64,000 nt of DNA from Planctomycetia bacterium (GTDB lineage: Bacteria; Planctomycetota; Phycisphaerae; UBA1845; UTPLA1): NCBI GenBank assembly GCA_015200345.1, contig CP054187.1, forward strand, positions 1,844,470 through 1,908,469, in the 5' to 3' direction. Both the position numbers and the translations under genes were made by a program. This document shows, piece by piece, positions 1 to 7,623 of this stretch; positions within the stretch are counted from its first letter, which is position 1; every line of letters starts with the position of its first letter. The notes under the pieces were generated by a model. It did no database searches. It saw nothing but the letters and a program-made list of their open reading frames with translations, and had not been told where the DNA came from.

Positions 1-552
1 TCGGACATGCTGCAGGCCCGAGGCGATATCTACGGAAATCTTATTCTACGGGGGCGCGGAGGAACGGCGGCCTATCGTGAGGGCGCGGGGGAGTTGTATG
101 TGCGCTCGGCACAGATTTGGAAGCTTCCCCTGCTCTTCGCGATTTTCCAGGTGCTGAATCTGACGCCGGATGAGAATGTGTTTCACGATGGTCGACTGAA
201 GTTCTTCCTGTCGAAGAATACGCTGACCCTGCAAACAATTGACTTGCAAGGGCGGGCCGTGTCGTTTGTCGGCGGCGGCACCATGAACCTCGCCACGCGC
301 GAGCTGGATGTCACCCTGCTGGCGGGCAGTCCGGTGCGCATTCGCGTTCCGTTTCTGACCGACCTGCTTGAAGGCGCCTCGCGCGAGTTGATGGAGGTGC
401 GCCTCCGCGGCACCGTCGAGGAACCGACGATCCACCCCCAACCCCTGCGAAGTCTCAAGGAAATCCTGCGCGGTCTCTTTCCCAAACCGCCCGAGCCGGC
501 CGAACCGCAACCGCTGGAGGCGGCTGCCCAGTACGACGCACCGGCGGAGTAA
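1..552 (+). CDS. AsmA-like C-terminal region protein (5' truncated)
   Basis: The frame is open from the first base of the window and stops at 550-552, so only the last ~183 codons are present. The visible part has the alternating beta-rich pattern of AsmA-family C-terminal domains: a YREGAGELYV-type stretch, a hydrophobic segment around LPLLFAIFQVLNL, a phase annotated by FHDGRLKFFLSK, then GGGTMNLATRELDVTLL and a proline-rich tail. AsmA-like proteins are envelope proteins thought to bridge membranes for lipid transport or to influence outer-membrane assembly; that role is inferred from family. It converges on prfA. The assignment is by pattern only, so another large envelope protein is possible. 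Confidence 0.6.
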   Translation, partial: SDMLQARGDIYGNLILRGRGGTAAYREGAGELYVRSAQIWKLPLLFAIFQVLNLTPDENVFHDGRLKFFLSKNTLTLQTIDLQGRAVSFVGGGTMNLATRELDVTLLAGSPVRIRVPFLTDLLEGASRELMEVRLRGTVEEPTIHPQPLRSLKEILRGLFPKPPEPAEPQPLEAAAQYDAPAE

Positions 553-593
553 CTCGCAAGAGGGTCGGTTCGCGCCGTCTTCTTCCGGCGTGG

Positions 594-1697
594 TCAGGCA
601 TCGACCGCGGCCGCCATCAGACGCTGCTGATGATCGAGTTTGCGCAGCGCGGCGATCAGTTCGTCCAATTCCCCGTTGACGATCTGCTCGAGGGGGTAGC
701 TCTCGTTGATGCGATGGTCGGTGCAGCGATTCTGCGGAAAATTGTAAGTGCGGATGCGCTCGCTGCGGTCGCCCGAACCGATCATGCTTTTGCGCGTGGA
801 ATCGCGCTTGGCCCGTTCGATCTCATCGTAATGCTGCTTGACGCGACTGACCAGCAGACGCCGGGCCTTGGCGCGATTCTTGTGCTGGCTGCGCTCATCA
901 CGCATGGAGACGGTGATGCCCGTTGCCTTGTGTTCGAGCTTGATCGCGGAAGCCACCTTGTTGACATTCTGACCGCCCGGACCGCCCGCCGCGCTGACGT
1001 GCTCCAGTACGTCCTTGTCCCAGTCGATCTCGAACTCCGTCTCTTCCACTTCCGGCAAAACGGCCACCGTCGCCGCGGACGTATGAATGCGCCCCTGTGT
1101 CTCGGTCACGGGCACGCGCTGTACGCGATGCCCGCCGCCTTCGTAACCGAGGTGCGTGTAAACGCCCGGTCCCTTCACGTTGAAGATCACTTCGCGATAG
1201 CCGCCGTGGTCACCGGGCGAGGCATCGATCACCTCCACCTTGAAGCCGTGCGCCGCGGCGTAACGCGAATAAATCTCAAACAGATCGCCCGCGAACAGCG
1301 CGGCCTCGTCGCCGCCCGTCCCCGCGCGGATTTCCATGATGATCGAATCGACGTTTGCATCGTCGCCCGCCAGCAGGCCCGCGATCAATTCCTCCATGAG
1401 ACCGGTCACGCGCAATTCCAACTGCGGCAGCTCCTCACGCGCCATCTCGCGCAACTCGGCATCGCCCGACGGGTCTTCCGCCATCGCGCGCGTCTCGTCA
1501 AGCTGGCGCAGTAGATCGCGGTACACGCGATACGGCTCCACCAAGCGACCGAGATTGTGATGCTCCTTGGCGAGCCGCACGATCTTCGCGGAATTCGACG
1601 CCGTCGCCGGGTCCGACATTTCCGTCGTGAGCGCCTCGTATCGCGCTGCCAGCGCATCAAGCCGGGTCAGGAGTTGTTTGTTCAGTTCGTCGGACAT
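594..1697 (-). CDS. prfA: Peptide chain release factor 1
   Basis: Class I release factor that recognises UAA/UAG at the ribosomal A site and triggers peptidyl-tRNA hydrolysis. The 367-aa length is typical. The catalytic loop GGPGGQNVNK is intact in the peptidyl-hydrolysis domain. The codon-reading tripeptide appears as PVT in RVPVTETQGRIHTSA, consistent with the RF1 PxT motif rather than the RF2 SPF motif. The RIRTYNFPQ segment near the C-terminus is also RF1-like. It lies downstream of rpmE on the same strand, separated by an intrinsic terminator. No prmC (its usual methylation partner) is adjacent. Confidence 0.97.
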   Translation of the reverse strand: MSDELNKQLLTRLDALAARYEALTTEMSDPATASNSAKIVRLAKEHHNLGRLVEPYRVYRDLLRQLDETRAMAEDPSGDAELREMAREELPQLELRVTGLMEELIAGLLAGDDANVDSIIMEIRAGTGGDEAALFAGDLFEIYSRYAAAHGFKVEVIDASPGDHGGYREVIFNVKGPGVYTHLGYEGGGHRVQRVPVTETQGRIHTSAATVAVLPEVEETEFEIDWDKDVLEHVSAAGGPGGQNVNKVASAIKLEHKATGITVSMRDERSQHKNRAKARRLLVSRVKQHYDEIERAKRDSTRKSMIGSGDRSERIRTYNFPQNRCTDHRINESYPLEQIVNGELDELIAALRKLDHQQRLMAAAVDA

Positions 1698-1735
1698 GCA
1701 GATAAGCCGTGCGATAATGAAAACCCGCGGCGATC

Positions 1736-1776
1736 AAAAAGAAAAACGCCGCCGTCTCCAAAAAGAGACCGCGGCG
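1736..1776 (-). terminator. Intrinsic terminator after rpmE
   Basis: On the minus strand a 12-bp stem with one mismatch (arms 1765-1776 and 1747-1758, loop of six bases) is followed by a T-rich tract, TTTTTCTTTTT, at 1746-1736. It sits between the rpmE stop and the prfA start, so rpmE is probably transcribed separately and prfA needs its own promoter or read-through. Confidence 0.8.
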
Positions 1777-1798
1777 CGCTGAAACGATCCTGCCGACG

Positions 1799-2038
1799 CT
1801 AGGCCTTGTTCGGTTCGCCTTTCTTGCCGCCCTTGAAGTAGTTCGAGCCGAACTTCTTCTGGAACTTCTCGACGCGGCCGGCCGTGTCCACGAACTTCTG
1901 CGTGCCGGTGAAAAACGGATGGCACGCCGAGCAGATTTCCACGGCGATCTTCTCGCGCGTGCTGCCGGTCTCAAACGAATGGCCGCAGCCGCACGTCACG
2001 GTCGTCTTGTAATACTTCGGATGAATGTCGGGCTTCAC
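1799..2038 (-). CDS. rpmE: 50S ribosomal protein L31
   Basis: Small zinc-binding large-subunit protein. From the chosen start it reads [10 protein letters not shown], then [12 protein letters not shown] and [12 protein letters not shown], giving the CxC...CxxC zinc ligands of the C+ (zinc-containing) L31 form. The frame stays open 24 codons further upstream to 2110, but I chose the GTG at 2038: every L31 begins close to the KPxIHPxY motif, and AGGTGA lies just upstream of this GTG. The length is 79 aa, slightly more than the usual ~70 because of a lysine/glycine-rich C-terminal tail. It is divergent from the Nudix gene. Confidence 0.95.
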   Translation of the reverse strand: MKPDIHPKYYKTTVTCGCGHSFETGSTREKIAVEICSACHPFFTGTQKFVDTAGRVEKFQKKFGSNYFKGGKKGEPNKA

Positions 2039-2243
2039 GGAGTCACCTGTTGCCTTGTTGAAAGTCCTGTTTCGAGCCATGCATTTTAGTGGCTCGCGGC
2101 GGTCGAACAAGGGGCGACCCCGCAGGCTAGCCTGTTGAACAGCCCCTTCCTATTCCCCACCGATTGGCCTTTCACGCGCGACAACGCTAACTGCATATGT
2201 TGCAGTCACTTGCGAAGCTAATCGCTCCTCGACTTCGACTCTC

Positions 2244-2249
2244 TATAAT
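2244..2249 (+). promoter_or_regulatory. Candidate -10 element upstream of the Nudix gene
   Basis: A perfect TATAAT hexamer lies 36 bases before the Nudix start codon. No good -35 hexamer is seen at 16-18 bases upstream, so only the -10 is called. Confidence 0.45.
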
Positions 2250-2285
2250 GCCCAAGGCCTGCGGTTCCGATAAGGTTCCCATCGT

Positions 2286-2798
2286 ATGGAAACACTCCTC
2301 ACCTGCCCCAAGTTCTCCGTCGTACGCAAATCCGTGCGCGGACGCGATGGCCGGGACCATCTGCGAGAGATCGTCGTGCATCCCGGCGCGGTCGTCGTGC
2401 TGCCGCTGCTGGACGACGGACGCTGCCTGATGCTGCGGCACGTTCGGCCGTCGGTCGACAAGGTGCTGTGGGAGCTACCGGCCGGAACGCTGGACAAGCC
2501 GGGCGAGGAGCCGGAGTCGGCCGCGGCGCGCGAGGTGGAAGAGGAGACGGGTCACCGCGCCGGGCGAATTGAGCAACTTTGCGAGTTCCACCCGTCGCCG
2601 GGGATCTTGAGCGAGTTGATTCGTGCGTACGTCGCGCGCGATCTGTCGCCGACGCGGCAGAATCTCGATGCCGGCGAAGACCTGGACGTCGTGCCGACGC
2701 CGGTGGATGATGCCATAAAAATGGCACTCGACGGGCGCATCATCGACGCGAAAACGATCATCACGCTGCTGGTCTGGAACGGAAGGGGGCGGCCATGA
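2286..2798 (+). CDS. Nudix hydrolase (ADP-ribose pyrophosphatase-like)
   Basis: Hydrolyses a nucleoside diphosphate linked to another moiety; the sugar-nucleotide or ADP-ribose subclass is likely from overall layout. The Nudix box GX5EX7REUXEEXGU is complete: G of GTLDKPGEE, then AAREVEEETGH, so the metal-binding glutamates are present. A QLCEFHPSPG-like segment follows, where ADP-ribose pyrophosphatases carry a conserved aromatic/proline loop. The 170-aa length is normal. Its stop overlaps the next start by four bases (ATGA), indicating translational coupling with the rhomboid gene. Confidence 0.88.
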   Translation: METLLTCPKFSVVRKSVRGRDGRDHLREIVVHPGAVVVLPLLDDGRCLMLRHVRPSVDKVLWELPAGTLDKPGEEPESAAAREVEEETGHRAGRIEQLCEFHPSPGILSELIRAYVARDLSPTRQNLDAGEDLDVVPTPVDDAIKMALDGRIIDAKTIITLLVWNGRGRP

Positions 2799-3661
2799 GC
2801 TGGGAGCATCGGGATTACGCGTACGATTCCGATTCGCCGCAATCGGGAGGTCTCCGCAGTTGGTTCGGCGGCCTGCCCGCACCGGGTCGCACGATCAAAT
2901 GGATCATGGGCGCCAACATCGCCCTGTGGATGCTTTGCCTTTTTACCGGCGGCGATCGCAGTCCAGTCTTTCAATCCCTGTCAATGCGGACGGACCTGGT
3001 CTTGCAGGGGCAAGTCTGGCGGCTCGTAACGTTCACCTACCTGCATGATCCGCAGGGTTTGGGCCACGTGTTCTTCAACATGCTCGGTCTTTACTTTCTG
3101 GGCATGTACCTGGAGCGAGACCTGGGACCAAAGCGGTTCTTCCGTTTTTATACATTTGGTGGCGTGTTTGCGGTCGCCCTCTACCTGCTTCTTACATCGG
3201 TGAACTGGATCGCGCGCGAAGCGACCCTCGTCGGCGCATCCGGCAACGTTCTGGCCGTGCTCGGCGCCTGCGCCGTGCGCTATCCCGGCATTCGGTTGAT
3301 TCTCGTGCTTTTCCCCGTGCCCATTCGTACGGCCGTGCTGATCTTCACCGTTCTGTACGCCTTCAACCTGTTCACGCGCGGATCAAACGCGGGCGGCGAT
3401 GCGTGCCACCTCGCCGGCATGGCGTTCGGCGTGGCCTGGGGCTATCGCGGAGCGAGCTGGTCGCGCCGCTGGTCACACTGGAAGGAGCGTCGGGAGCGGA
3501 ACGCGTACGAGGCCCGGCGCCGCGCCGCGGCATCGCTTCAGGTAGAAGTCGATCGCATCCTGGAAAAGGTCCACCAGAATGGGATTCAAAGCCTGACCGA
3601 GCGGGAGAAGAAGACCCTCGCCGACGCGACGCACAAGCAGCAGGCGACGGGGCGACGATGA
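2795..3661 (+). CDS. Rhomboid-family intramembrane serine protease
   Basis: Integral membrane protease of about six transmembrane helices that cleaves substrates within the bilayer. The catalytic serine lies in the GASGN motif (LVGASGNVLAVLGA) and the partner histidine in GGDACHLAGMAFG, in the expected order and spacing. The Lx-HxxxxHxxxN-type region appears as DPQGLGHVFFNMLGLYFLG. A charged cytoplasmic tail of ~70 residues rich in Glu/Arg/Lys follows the last helix. The length is 288 aa. It overlaps the Nudix gene by 4 bp and is followed after 114 bases by the SelW-like selenoprotein. Confidence 0.92.
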   Translation: MSWEHRDYAYDSDSPQSGGLRSWFGGLPAPGRTIKWIMGANIALWMLCLFTGGDRSPVFQSLSMRTDLVLQGQVWRLVTFTYLHDPQGLGHVFFNMLGLYFLGMYLERDLGPKRFFRFYTFGGVFAVALYLLLTSVNWIAREATLVGASGNVLAVLGACAVRYPGIRLILVLFPVPIRTAVLIFTVLYAFNLFTRGSNAGGDACHLAGMAFGVAWGYRGASWSRRWSHWKERRERNAYEARRRAAASLQVEVDRILEKVHQNGIQSLTEREKKTLADATHKQQATGRR

Positions 3662-3775
3662 AATTGATTTTCGCGGCGGCCATGCCTACGCTGTAAGGGC
3701 CGCGCGACCGATCGGGCGAGCGCGCTGGACCCCGAGTTCGGCGGTTCTTAACCACGCATCACACGGAGGCACGCA

Positions 3776-4018
3776 ATGAAGATTCACATTACCTACTGCC
3801 AGCAGTGAAACTACTTGCCCCAAGCCACCGGTCTGGTGGCCGAACTGACGCAGAAATACGGCAAGGACAAAGTCACATGCGAACTCACCCCCGGCGGTGG
3901 AGGTGTCTTCGACGTGACGCTCGACGGCAAATTGATCTTCAGCAAGAAGCAGGTCGGGCGATTCCCCACCTACGGCGAAATCCCGCTGGCGATCGACCAG
4001 AATCTGGCAAATCGCTAG
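3776..4018 (+). CDS. SelW/Rdx-family selenoprotein with in-frame UGA (selenocysteine)
   Basis: From ATG 3776 (GGAGG ribosome-binding site at 3765-3769) the frame reads MKIHITYCQQ, then TGA at 3806-3808, then NYLPQATGLVAELTQKYG and continues openly to TAG at 4016-4018, 80 residues in all. Reading the TGA as selenocysteine gives CQQU after a first beta strand, exactly the CxxU redox motif of SelW/SelT/SelH (Rdx, thioredoxin-like fold) proteins. GGGGVFDVTLDGKLIFSKK and GRFPTYGEI match the rest of that family, including the conserved G-x-FDV-x-x-dGk-lfSK stretch. A SECIS-like hairpin follows the TGA. The role is probably thiol/selenol redox. A standard gene caller would split or miss it. Confidence 0.88.
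3806..3840 (+). promoter_or_regulatory. Bacterial SECIS-like element
   Basis: Directly after the in-frame TGA (3806-3808) is a perfect 6-bp stem, GCCACC (3824-3829) with GGTGGC (3835-3840), closing a five-base loop GGTCT (3830-3834). A short apical stem with a loop beginning GG, within about 16-37 bases of the UGA, is the known bacterial SECIS pattern recognised by SelB. The loop is 21 bases from the UGA and matches the GGUCU loop of E. coli fdhF. Confidence 0.8.
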
Positions 4019-4034
4019 AACCGGTTTCAACACT

Positions 4035-4057
4035 CCTCTCCCCCTCTGGGGGAGAGG
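4035..4057. repeat. Perfect 10-bp inverted repeat (REP-like hairpin)
   Basis: CCTCTCCCCC (4035-4044) and GGGGGAGAGG (4048-4057) form a stem with a three-base loop, between the convergent selenoprotein gene and the SPFH gene. No T-tract follows on either strand, so it resembles the dispersed C/G-rich REP-type palindromes of GC-rich genomes more than a classical terminator. Confidence 0.55.
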
Positions 4058-4147
4058 TCGGGTGAGGGGGAAAAGCGGTTCGTACGAAACGTTTCACCCT
4101 CGCTCCATCCCTCGCCCCGGAAGGCAGAGGAAGCATTGGAACAACTT

Positions 4148-5917
4148 CTAGGCAAGCAGCATCGCCGCGTCCTGAATCGTGTTGCCGCACAACTGGCCCA
4201 CCGGAACAATGGCCGCAGGCGACTGCGGCTCGCTGGGCCGCCATAATAGTAATCTGTCGCGATTGTCGTTCACCGCCGCGATCCAATCATCCGCCGCCCA
4301 CGCCCAGCGAAGCGGCACCGCCGCCCGATATTCCCCGCGATAGGCATCGCCGATCACCAGCAAATCCAGCACCGGGCGGCGATCCGCCGCCAGCAGCCGC
4401 GCGATCCCTCCCCCCGGCAGCCAGTGCAGCGATTCCACGGCGTGACCCGTCGGACCGCGCAGCTCCGCCAGATCGTGCGGCGCGCGCGTCGGCCAGCGCA
4501 GCAGACGCCCGTCTTTCAGCCCCGCAAAGACCCAGCCCTCTGCGACGCACAGCGCCGTCACTTCCGCCGGCGCGGTCAGCAGCACCGGCGCTTCGGCGGA
4601 ATCGGGCCGCCAGCCGGCGACGCGGGAATCAATCGAAAACCAGATCGCGCCCGCGCCATCGCACTGCACGTCGCGCACGCTCTTCGCGCCAACGGTCAAC
4701 TGCTCGAGGCACGCCGTGCCATCGTCGGCCGCCGCCGCGCCGCCGGACTCTCCCGGTGCGGCGTGCACCGCCCATCGCCGCAGCCCGGCCTCGGAATGCG
4801 TCGCATAGAGCCGCTCGCCGAGCAGAACAGCCGCGTTCACGCCGCCGCGCGGCGATGCGGGTTGGTCAAACGCAAACTGGCGCGTCAGGCTGAATTCGCC
4901 ATTCAGCAAGTACACACCACGCCGCGCGCCAACAAGCACCGTGCGCGCACCGACGGATTCCATCACCCGCACCGAACGCAATGGGCCGATGTCACCCTCG
5001 AGCCGCCGCCGCCACGCCAGTTGATGCGGCGACGCCGGATCGACCGCCAGCAACTCATCTCCCGCGACGAGCAGGATCAGCGCCGTTCGGCGCGACGCGG
5101 GCTGCGCCAGCAAGCCGGCATAGAGCTGGGCGCGCTGGCCGGCGTCAAACGTGCGAATCAATTCCGCGACGCGCGCCTCGCCCGATTCCCCCGCCATCGC
5201 GCGGACCTTGTCGAGCATGGAGGCCAGCGACGCCAGATGCGCCTCCCGCGAAGCTGCCGCCATCTTCCGCAGAGACGCTTCTTCTTCGAGTCGTTGACGG
5301 CGCTGCTCGGCGAAGCGCTCATCGTGCCGAGCGGCCTCAAACGCGCTGGACGCGAACTCCACCCGCACGTCGGCACACAGGCCCAGCCCGCTCGAAAAGC
5401 CGAACGGCTTGAACCGCTCGGCGAGCGCGGCATCGAATGCTTCCCATGTGGCGACGCTCGCCAGTTCCGCGGCGGTCCGCGTGCCGGCGAAGTCGGCTGC
5501 TTCACGCCGCACGACTTCCTCGCAATGGCGTTGCAATTGGTCGAGCGTGACGCGCTCACCGCTGCCGACGACGGCGCGGTGGAACGACGCCAACTCGTCG
5601 CGATGCGGCACTAGCTGCACGCGCAGATGAACCTTCGCGATGAAATCGAATCCGTCCGAGGACGGCAGACCGCGAAACTCGAACGTCAACGGAAGCGGAT
5701 CGGTCCGCGCGATCAGGATGCGCCGCCAGCGGCCGCTCTCGATCTCCGCACCGGCTCGCAGTAATTCAGGTTGATCCCCGTCCGCCCACGCCAGCGCCAG
5801 GCACGACGCCGGCACGGTGACGCGCCGGGAGAGAAGCGGAAAAACATCCGATGCGAACGTGACGGCCGCGACCGCTTGCGGATCGCGCGTGAACCTGTCC
5901 AGATCGAATCGTGGCAT
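4148..5917 (-). CDS. SPFH/Band-7-like domain fused to a C-terminal beta-propeller
   Basis: A 589-aa protein, last gene of the ESCRT-like block. Residues ~15-190 follow the SPFH/Band-7 plan: RRVTVPASCLALAWADG and AGAEIESGRW opening strands, SSDGFDFIAKVHLRVQLV, then a helical part around LQRHCEEVVRREAADF and LAERFKPFGFSSGLGL. Residues ~205-250 are a charged coiled coil (ERFAEQRRQRLEEEASLRK). From ~275 onward, repeated strand patterns (LILLVAGDELLAVDP, GARTVLVGARRGVYLLNG, GAIWFSIDSRVAGW, GWVFAGLKDGRLLRW) indicate a WD40-like propeller. No signal peptide or membrane helix is evident. SPFH proteins scaffold membrane microdomains; here a membrane-docking or recruitment platform for the neighbouring AAA/Snf7 proteins is inferred. 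Confidence 0.7.
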   Translation of the reverse strand: MPRFDLDRFTRDPQAVAAVTFASDVFPLLSRRVTVPASCLALAWADGDQPELLRAGAEIESGRWRRILIARTDPLPLTFEFRGLPSSDGFDFIAKVHLRVQLVPHRDELASFHRAVVGSGERVTLDQLQRHCEEVVRREAADFAGTRTAAELASVATWEAFDAALAERFKPFGFSSGLGLCADVRVEFASSAFEAARHDERFAEQRRQRLEEEASLRKMAAASREAHLASLASMLDKVRAMAGESGEARVAELIRTFDAGQRAQLYAGLLAQPASRRTALILLVAGDELLAVDPASPHQLAWRRRLEGDIGPLRSVRVMESVGARTVLVGARRGVYLLNGEFSLTRQFAFDQPASPRGGVNAAVLLGERLYATHSEAGLRRWAVHAAPGESGGAAAADDGTACLEQLTVGAKSVRDVQCDGAGAIWFSIDSRVAGWRPDSAEAPVLLTAPAEVTALCVAEGWVFAGLKDGRLLRWPTRAPHDLAELRGPTGHAVESLHWLPGGGIARLLAADRRPVLDLLVIGDAYRGEYRAAVPLRWAWAADDWIAAVNDNRDRLLLWRPSEPQSPAAIVPVGQLCGNTIQDAAMLLA

Positions 5918-6068
5918 GAATTCCTCAACGAGGCCGACCGAGGGTACGAAAGCCCGCTCGGCGAATTATAGAACGGCGAAGCCGACGGAGGGCTATCCGC
6001 CGGCTTCAGCATCAACCATGACACGATGCATCGCATGCGAATCCCGATGCGCGACACTCCGATGAGTC

Positions 6069-7187
6069 CTACCCCCCCGCGCGGAACCGTTCAAAACGCA
6101 GCAGGTCGTTCTTGTTCACGCTTGGCGGCAATTGCTCGATCACCGAGAAAATATCGGCCCGGCTGATCGGCCGAGGCTCGCCGCCGCCGATCGCGCTCAT
6201 GAACGGAATCGTCGCTGCCTTCTCGGCAATCGCCTTGACGTCGGCTCCGCTGTAGCCGTCGAGCCGTTCAACGATCTCGCCGAAATCCACATCGTCGGCC
6301 AGCGGGCGCTTGCCGAGATAAATCTCCACCAGCTTGAATCGCGCCGGCGCATCGGGCAAGGGCACGTACACCTTCGAATCAAATCGACCCGGCCGCATGA
6401 CCGCGCTGTCCAGCGCCCACGGCTCGTTGGTCGCGCCGACAAACAACAGCGGATTCGATTTTGCGTTGCGATCGAAGCCCTCCAGCTCCTGCAAAATCTG
6501 CGGTACCACGCGCGTCATCACGCTGCTGTTCGAATCGCGCCGGCTGGGCACCAGCGCCTCGATCTCGTCGATGAAGATGATCGAACGCCGTTCGGCCTTC
6601 GCCGCGGTGAACAACTTGCGAATGTTCTGCTCCGCTTCGCCGACCCATTTGCTCAACACCTGCGCCGGGCTGATGACGAACATCGTCGCGTCGATCTCGG
6701 CCGCGACGGCCTTGGCGATCATCGTCTTGCCGGTGCCGGGCGGGCCGTAGAGCAGCAGGCCGCCGCCGGTGGCGATGCCGTATTTCGCTGCCAGCTCCGG
6801 GTGGCTGAACGGGTAGATCATTTTCATGCGGATTTCGTGCTTCACATCCTCCAGCCCGGCGATGTCGTCGAAGCGGACCGACGGCTTCTCGCGCACGACC
6901 CAATCGGAGGCATCGGTGCCCTTGTCGTCGCCATCGCTCGCCGCCGCGCGGCGCAAGGCGCGCTTCTGGTCCGCGCGCTCGTCGCACTGCCGTGCGAACT
7001 CGATCAACTCCGCCGCCATCACCTTCCGCCGCTGCCGCCGCGTCGGATCGCCGGTCTCGGCCGCGATCTTGATCATCGCATCCGCCGCCTGCATGAGAAA
7101 CGGCTTGGCCTCGGCATAGTTGCCGGCCTTGTACGCAGCAAGTCCGCGAGTCTTCAATCGTTCGAAGGTGTCGTAGGAGATGGTCAT
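6069..7187 (-). CDS. Vps4-like AAA ATPase with N-terminal MIT-like domain
   Basis: Start chosen at the ATG at 7187 (MTISYDTFERL), because the duplicated remnant at 8114 begins at the same codon; 372 aa. Residues ~5-75 form a three-helix MIT-like domain (GLAAYKAGNYAEAKPFLMQ, then RRKVMAAELIEFARQCDER). The AAA core has Walker A GPPGTGKT (148-155), pore loop SKWVGEAE (179-186), Walker B IIFIDE (203-208), sensor GATN and the MRPGRFD arginine-finger segment. It ends with PPSVNKNDLLRFERF, matching the C-terminal helix of the Vps4/katanin/spastin (meiotic) clade. Eukaryotic Vps4 disassembles ESCRT-III filaments; with three Snf7-like genes alongside, the same role is inferred here. The closest alternative is a generic bacterial AAA unfoldase. 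Confidence 0.85.
   Translation of the reverse strand: MTISYDTFERLKTRGLAAYKAGNYAEAKPFLMQAADAMIKIAAETGDPTRRQRRKVMAAELIEFARQCDERADQKRALRRAAASDGDDKGTDASDWVVREKPSVRFDDIAGLEDVKHEIRMKMIYPFSHPELAAKYGIATGGGLLLYGPPGTGKTMIAKAVAAEIDATMFVISPAQVLSKWVGEAEQNIRKLFTAAKAERRSIIFIDEIEALVPSRRDSNSSVMTRVVPQILQELEGFDRNAKSNPLLFVGATNEPWALDSAVMRPGRFDSKVYVPLPDAPARFKLVEIYLGKRPLADDVDFGEIVERLDGYSGADVKAIAEKAATIPFMSAIGGGEPRPISRADIFSVIEQLPPSVNKNDLLRFERFRAGG
7060..7187. repeat. 128-bp direct repeat, copy 1 (start of the AAA gene)
   Basis: Covers the first ~43 codons (MIT-like domain) of the Vps4-like gene. It matches 7987-8114 at 120 of 128 positions by eye, without gaps. Identity stops abruptly at the ATG on one side and near the GCCGCG at the other. 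Confidence 0.9.
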
Positions 7188-7213
7188 AACCGCCGAGAAA
7201 AATGGTATCCGTG

Positions 7214-7623
7214 TCAACCTCGAGGCCTGGCTTCCGCCGGCAAGCCTCCGACAATAAAATCAAGCATCTGGTGCGCCGCGACGACAGCTTCGGTGACCAT
7301 TTCAGGAATCACACGCGAAGCAGAATCGGGATAGCGCAGATCAACCGCACAGGTTGTGAGCCATTCCCAAGCCCTGCTACCTGGTTCAGGCCGGGAAGCC
7401 ATCGTTCGCAGAGGCCCATCAAGTCGATCAAATCATGCGTTCGCGGAGGCCGTTGATCGTTGAGAAGTAGAACCCCTTTGAGCGCCTTCTCAATGGCTTG
7501 CTGAAGGTGAAAACAAGCGGACTCCGGCAGCGGCGGCGTCGAGGCAAGCAGGACATCTGCCGCTTGCAAATCCTGACGAGCCGCTGCCATCCAATCGCGC
7601 ACGAGTTCAACTTTCGGCGGCAT
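7214..7623 (-). pseudogene. HEPN-domain toxin gene with a frameshift
   Basis: Starts at ATG 7623 (MPPKVELVRDWMAAARQDL), overlapping the end of the MNT gene by 17 bases. It has the HEPN plan: paired helices, ACFHLQQAIEKALKGVLL and the RNase motif Rx4H as RPPRTH in NDQRPPRTHDLIDL. After WLPGLNQ the frame drifts into non-family sequence and stops at 7309. The expected ending (EWLTTCAVDLRYPD, then PEMVTEAVVAAHQMLDFIV) continues in the next frame to a stop at 7214. A one-base deletion around 7365-7400 explains it: 410 nt remain where 411 would encode 136 residues plus stop. HEPN proteins of MNT/HEPN pairs are RNases. A sequencing error is the alternative to true inactivation. Confidence 0.75.

Noticed and set aside
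630-1514. Long plus-strand ORF opposite prfA
   Set aside because: Antisense shadow of prfA created by GC-rich codons; repetitive Arg/Ala/His composition and no motif.
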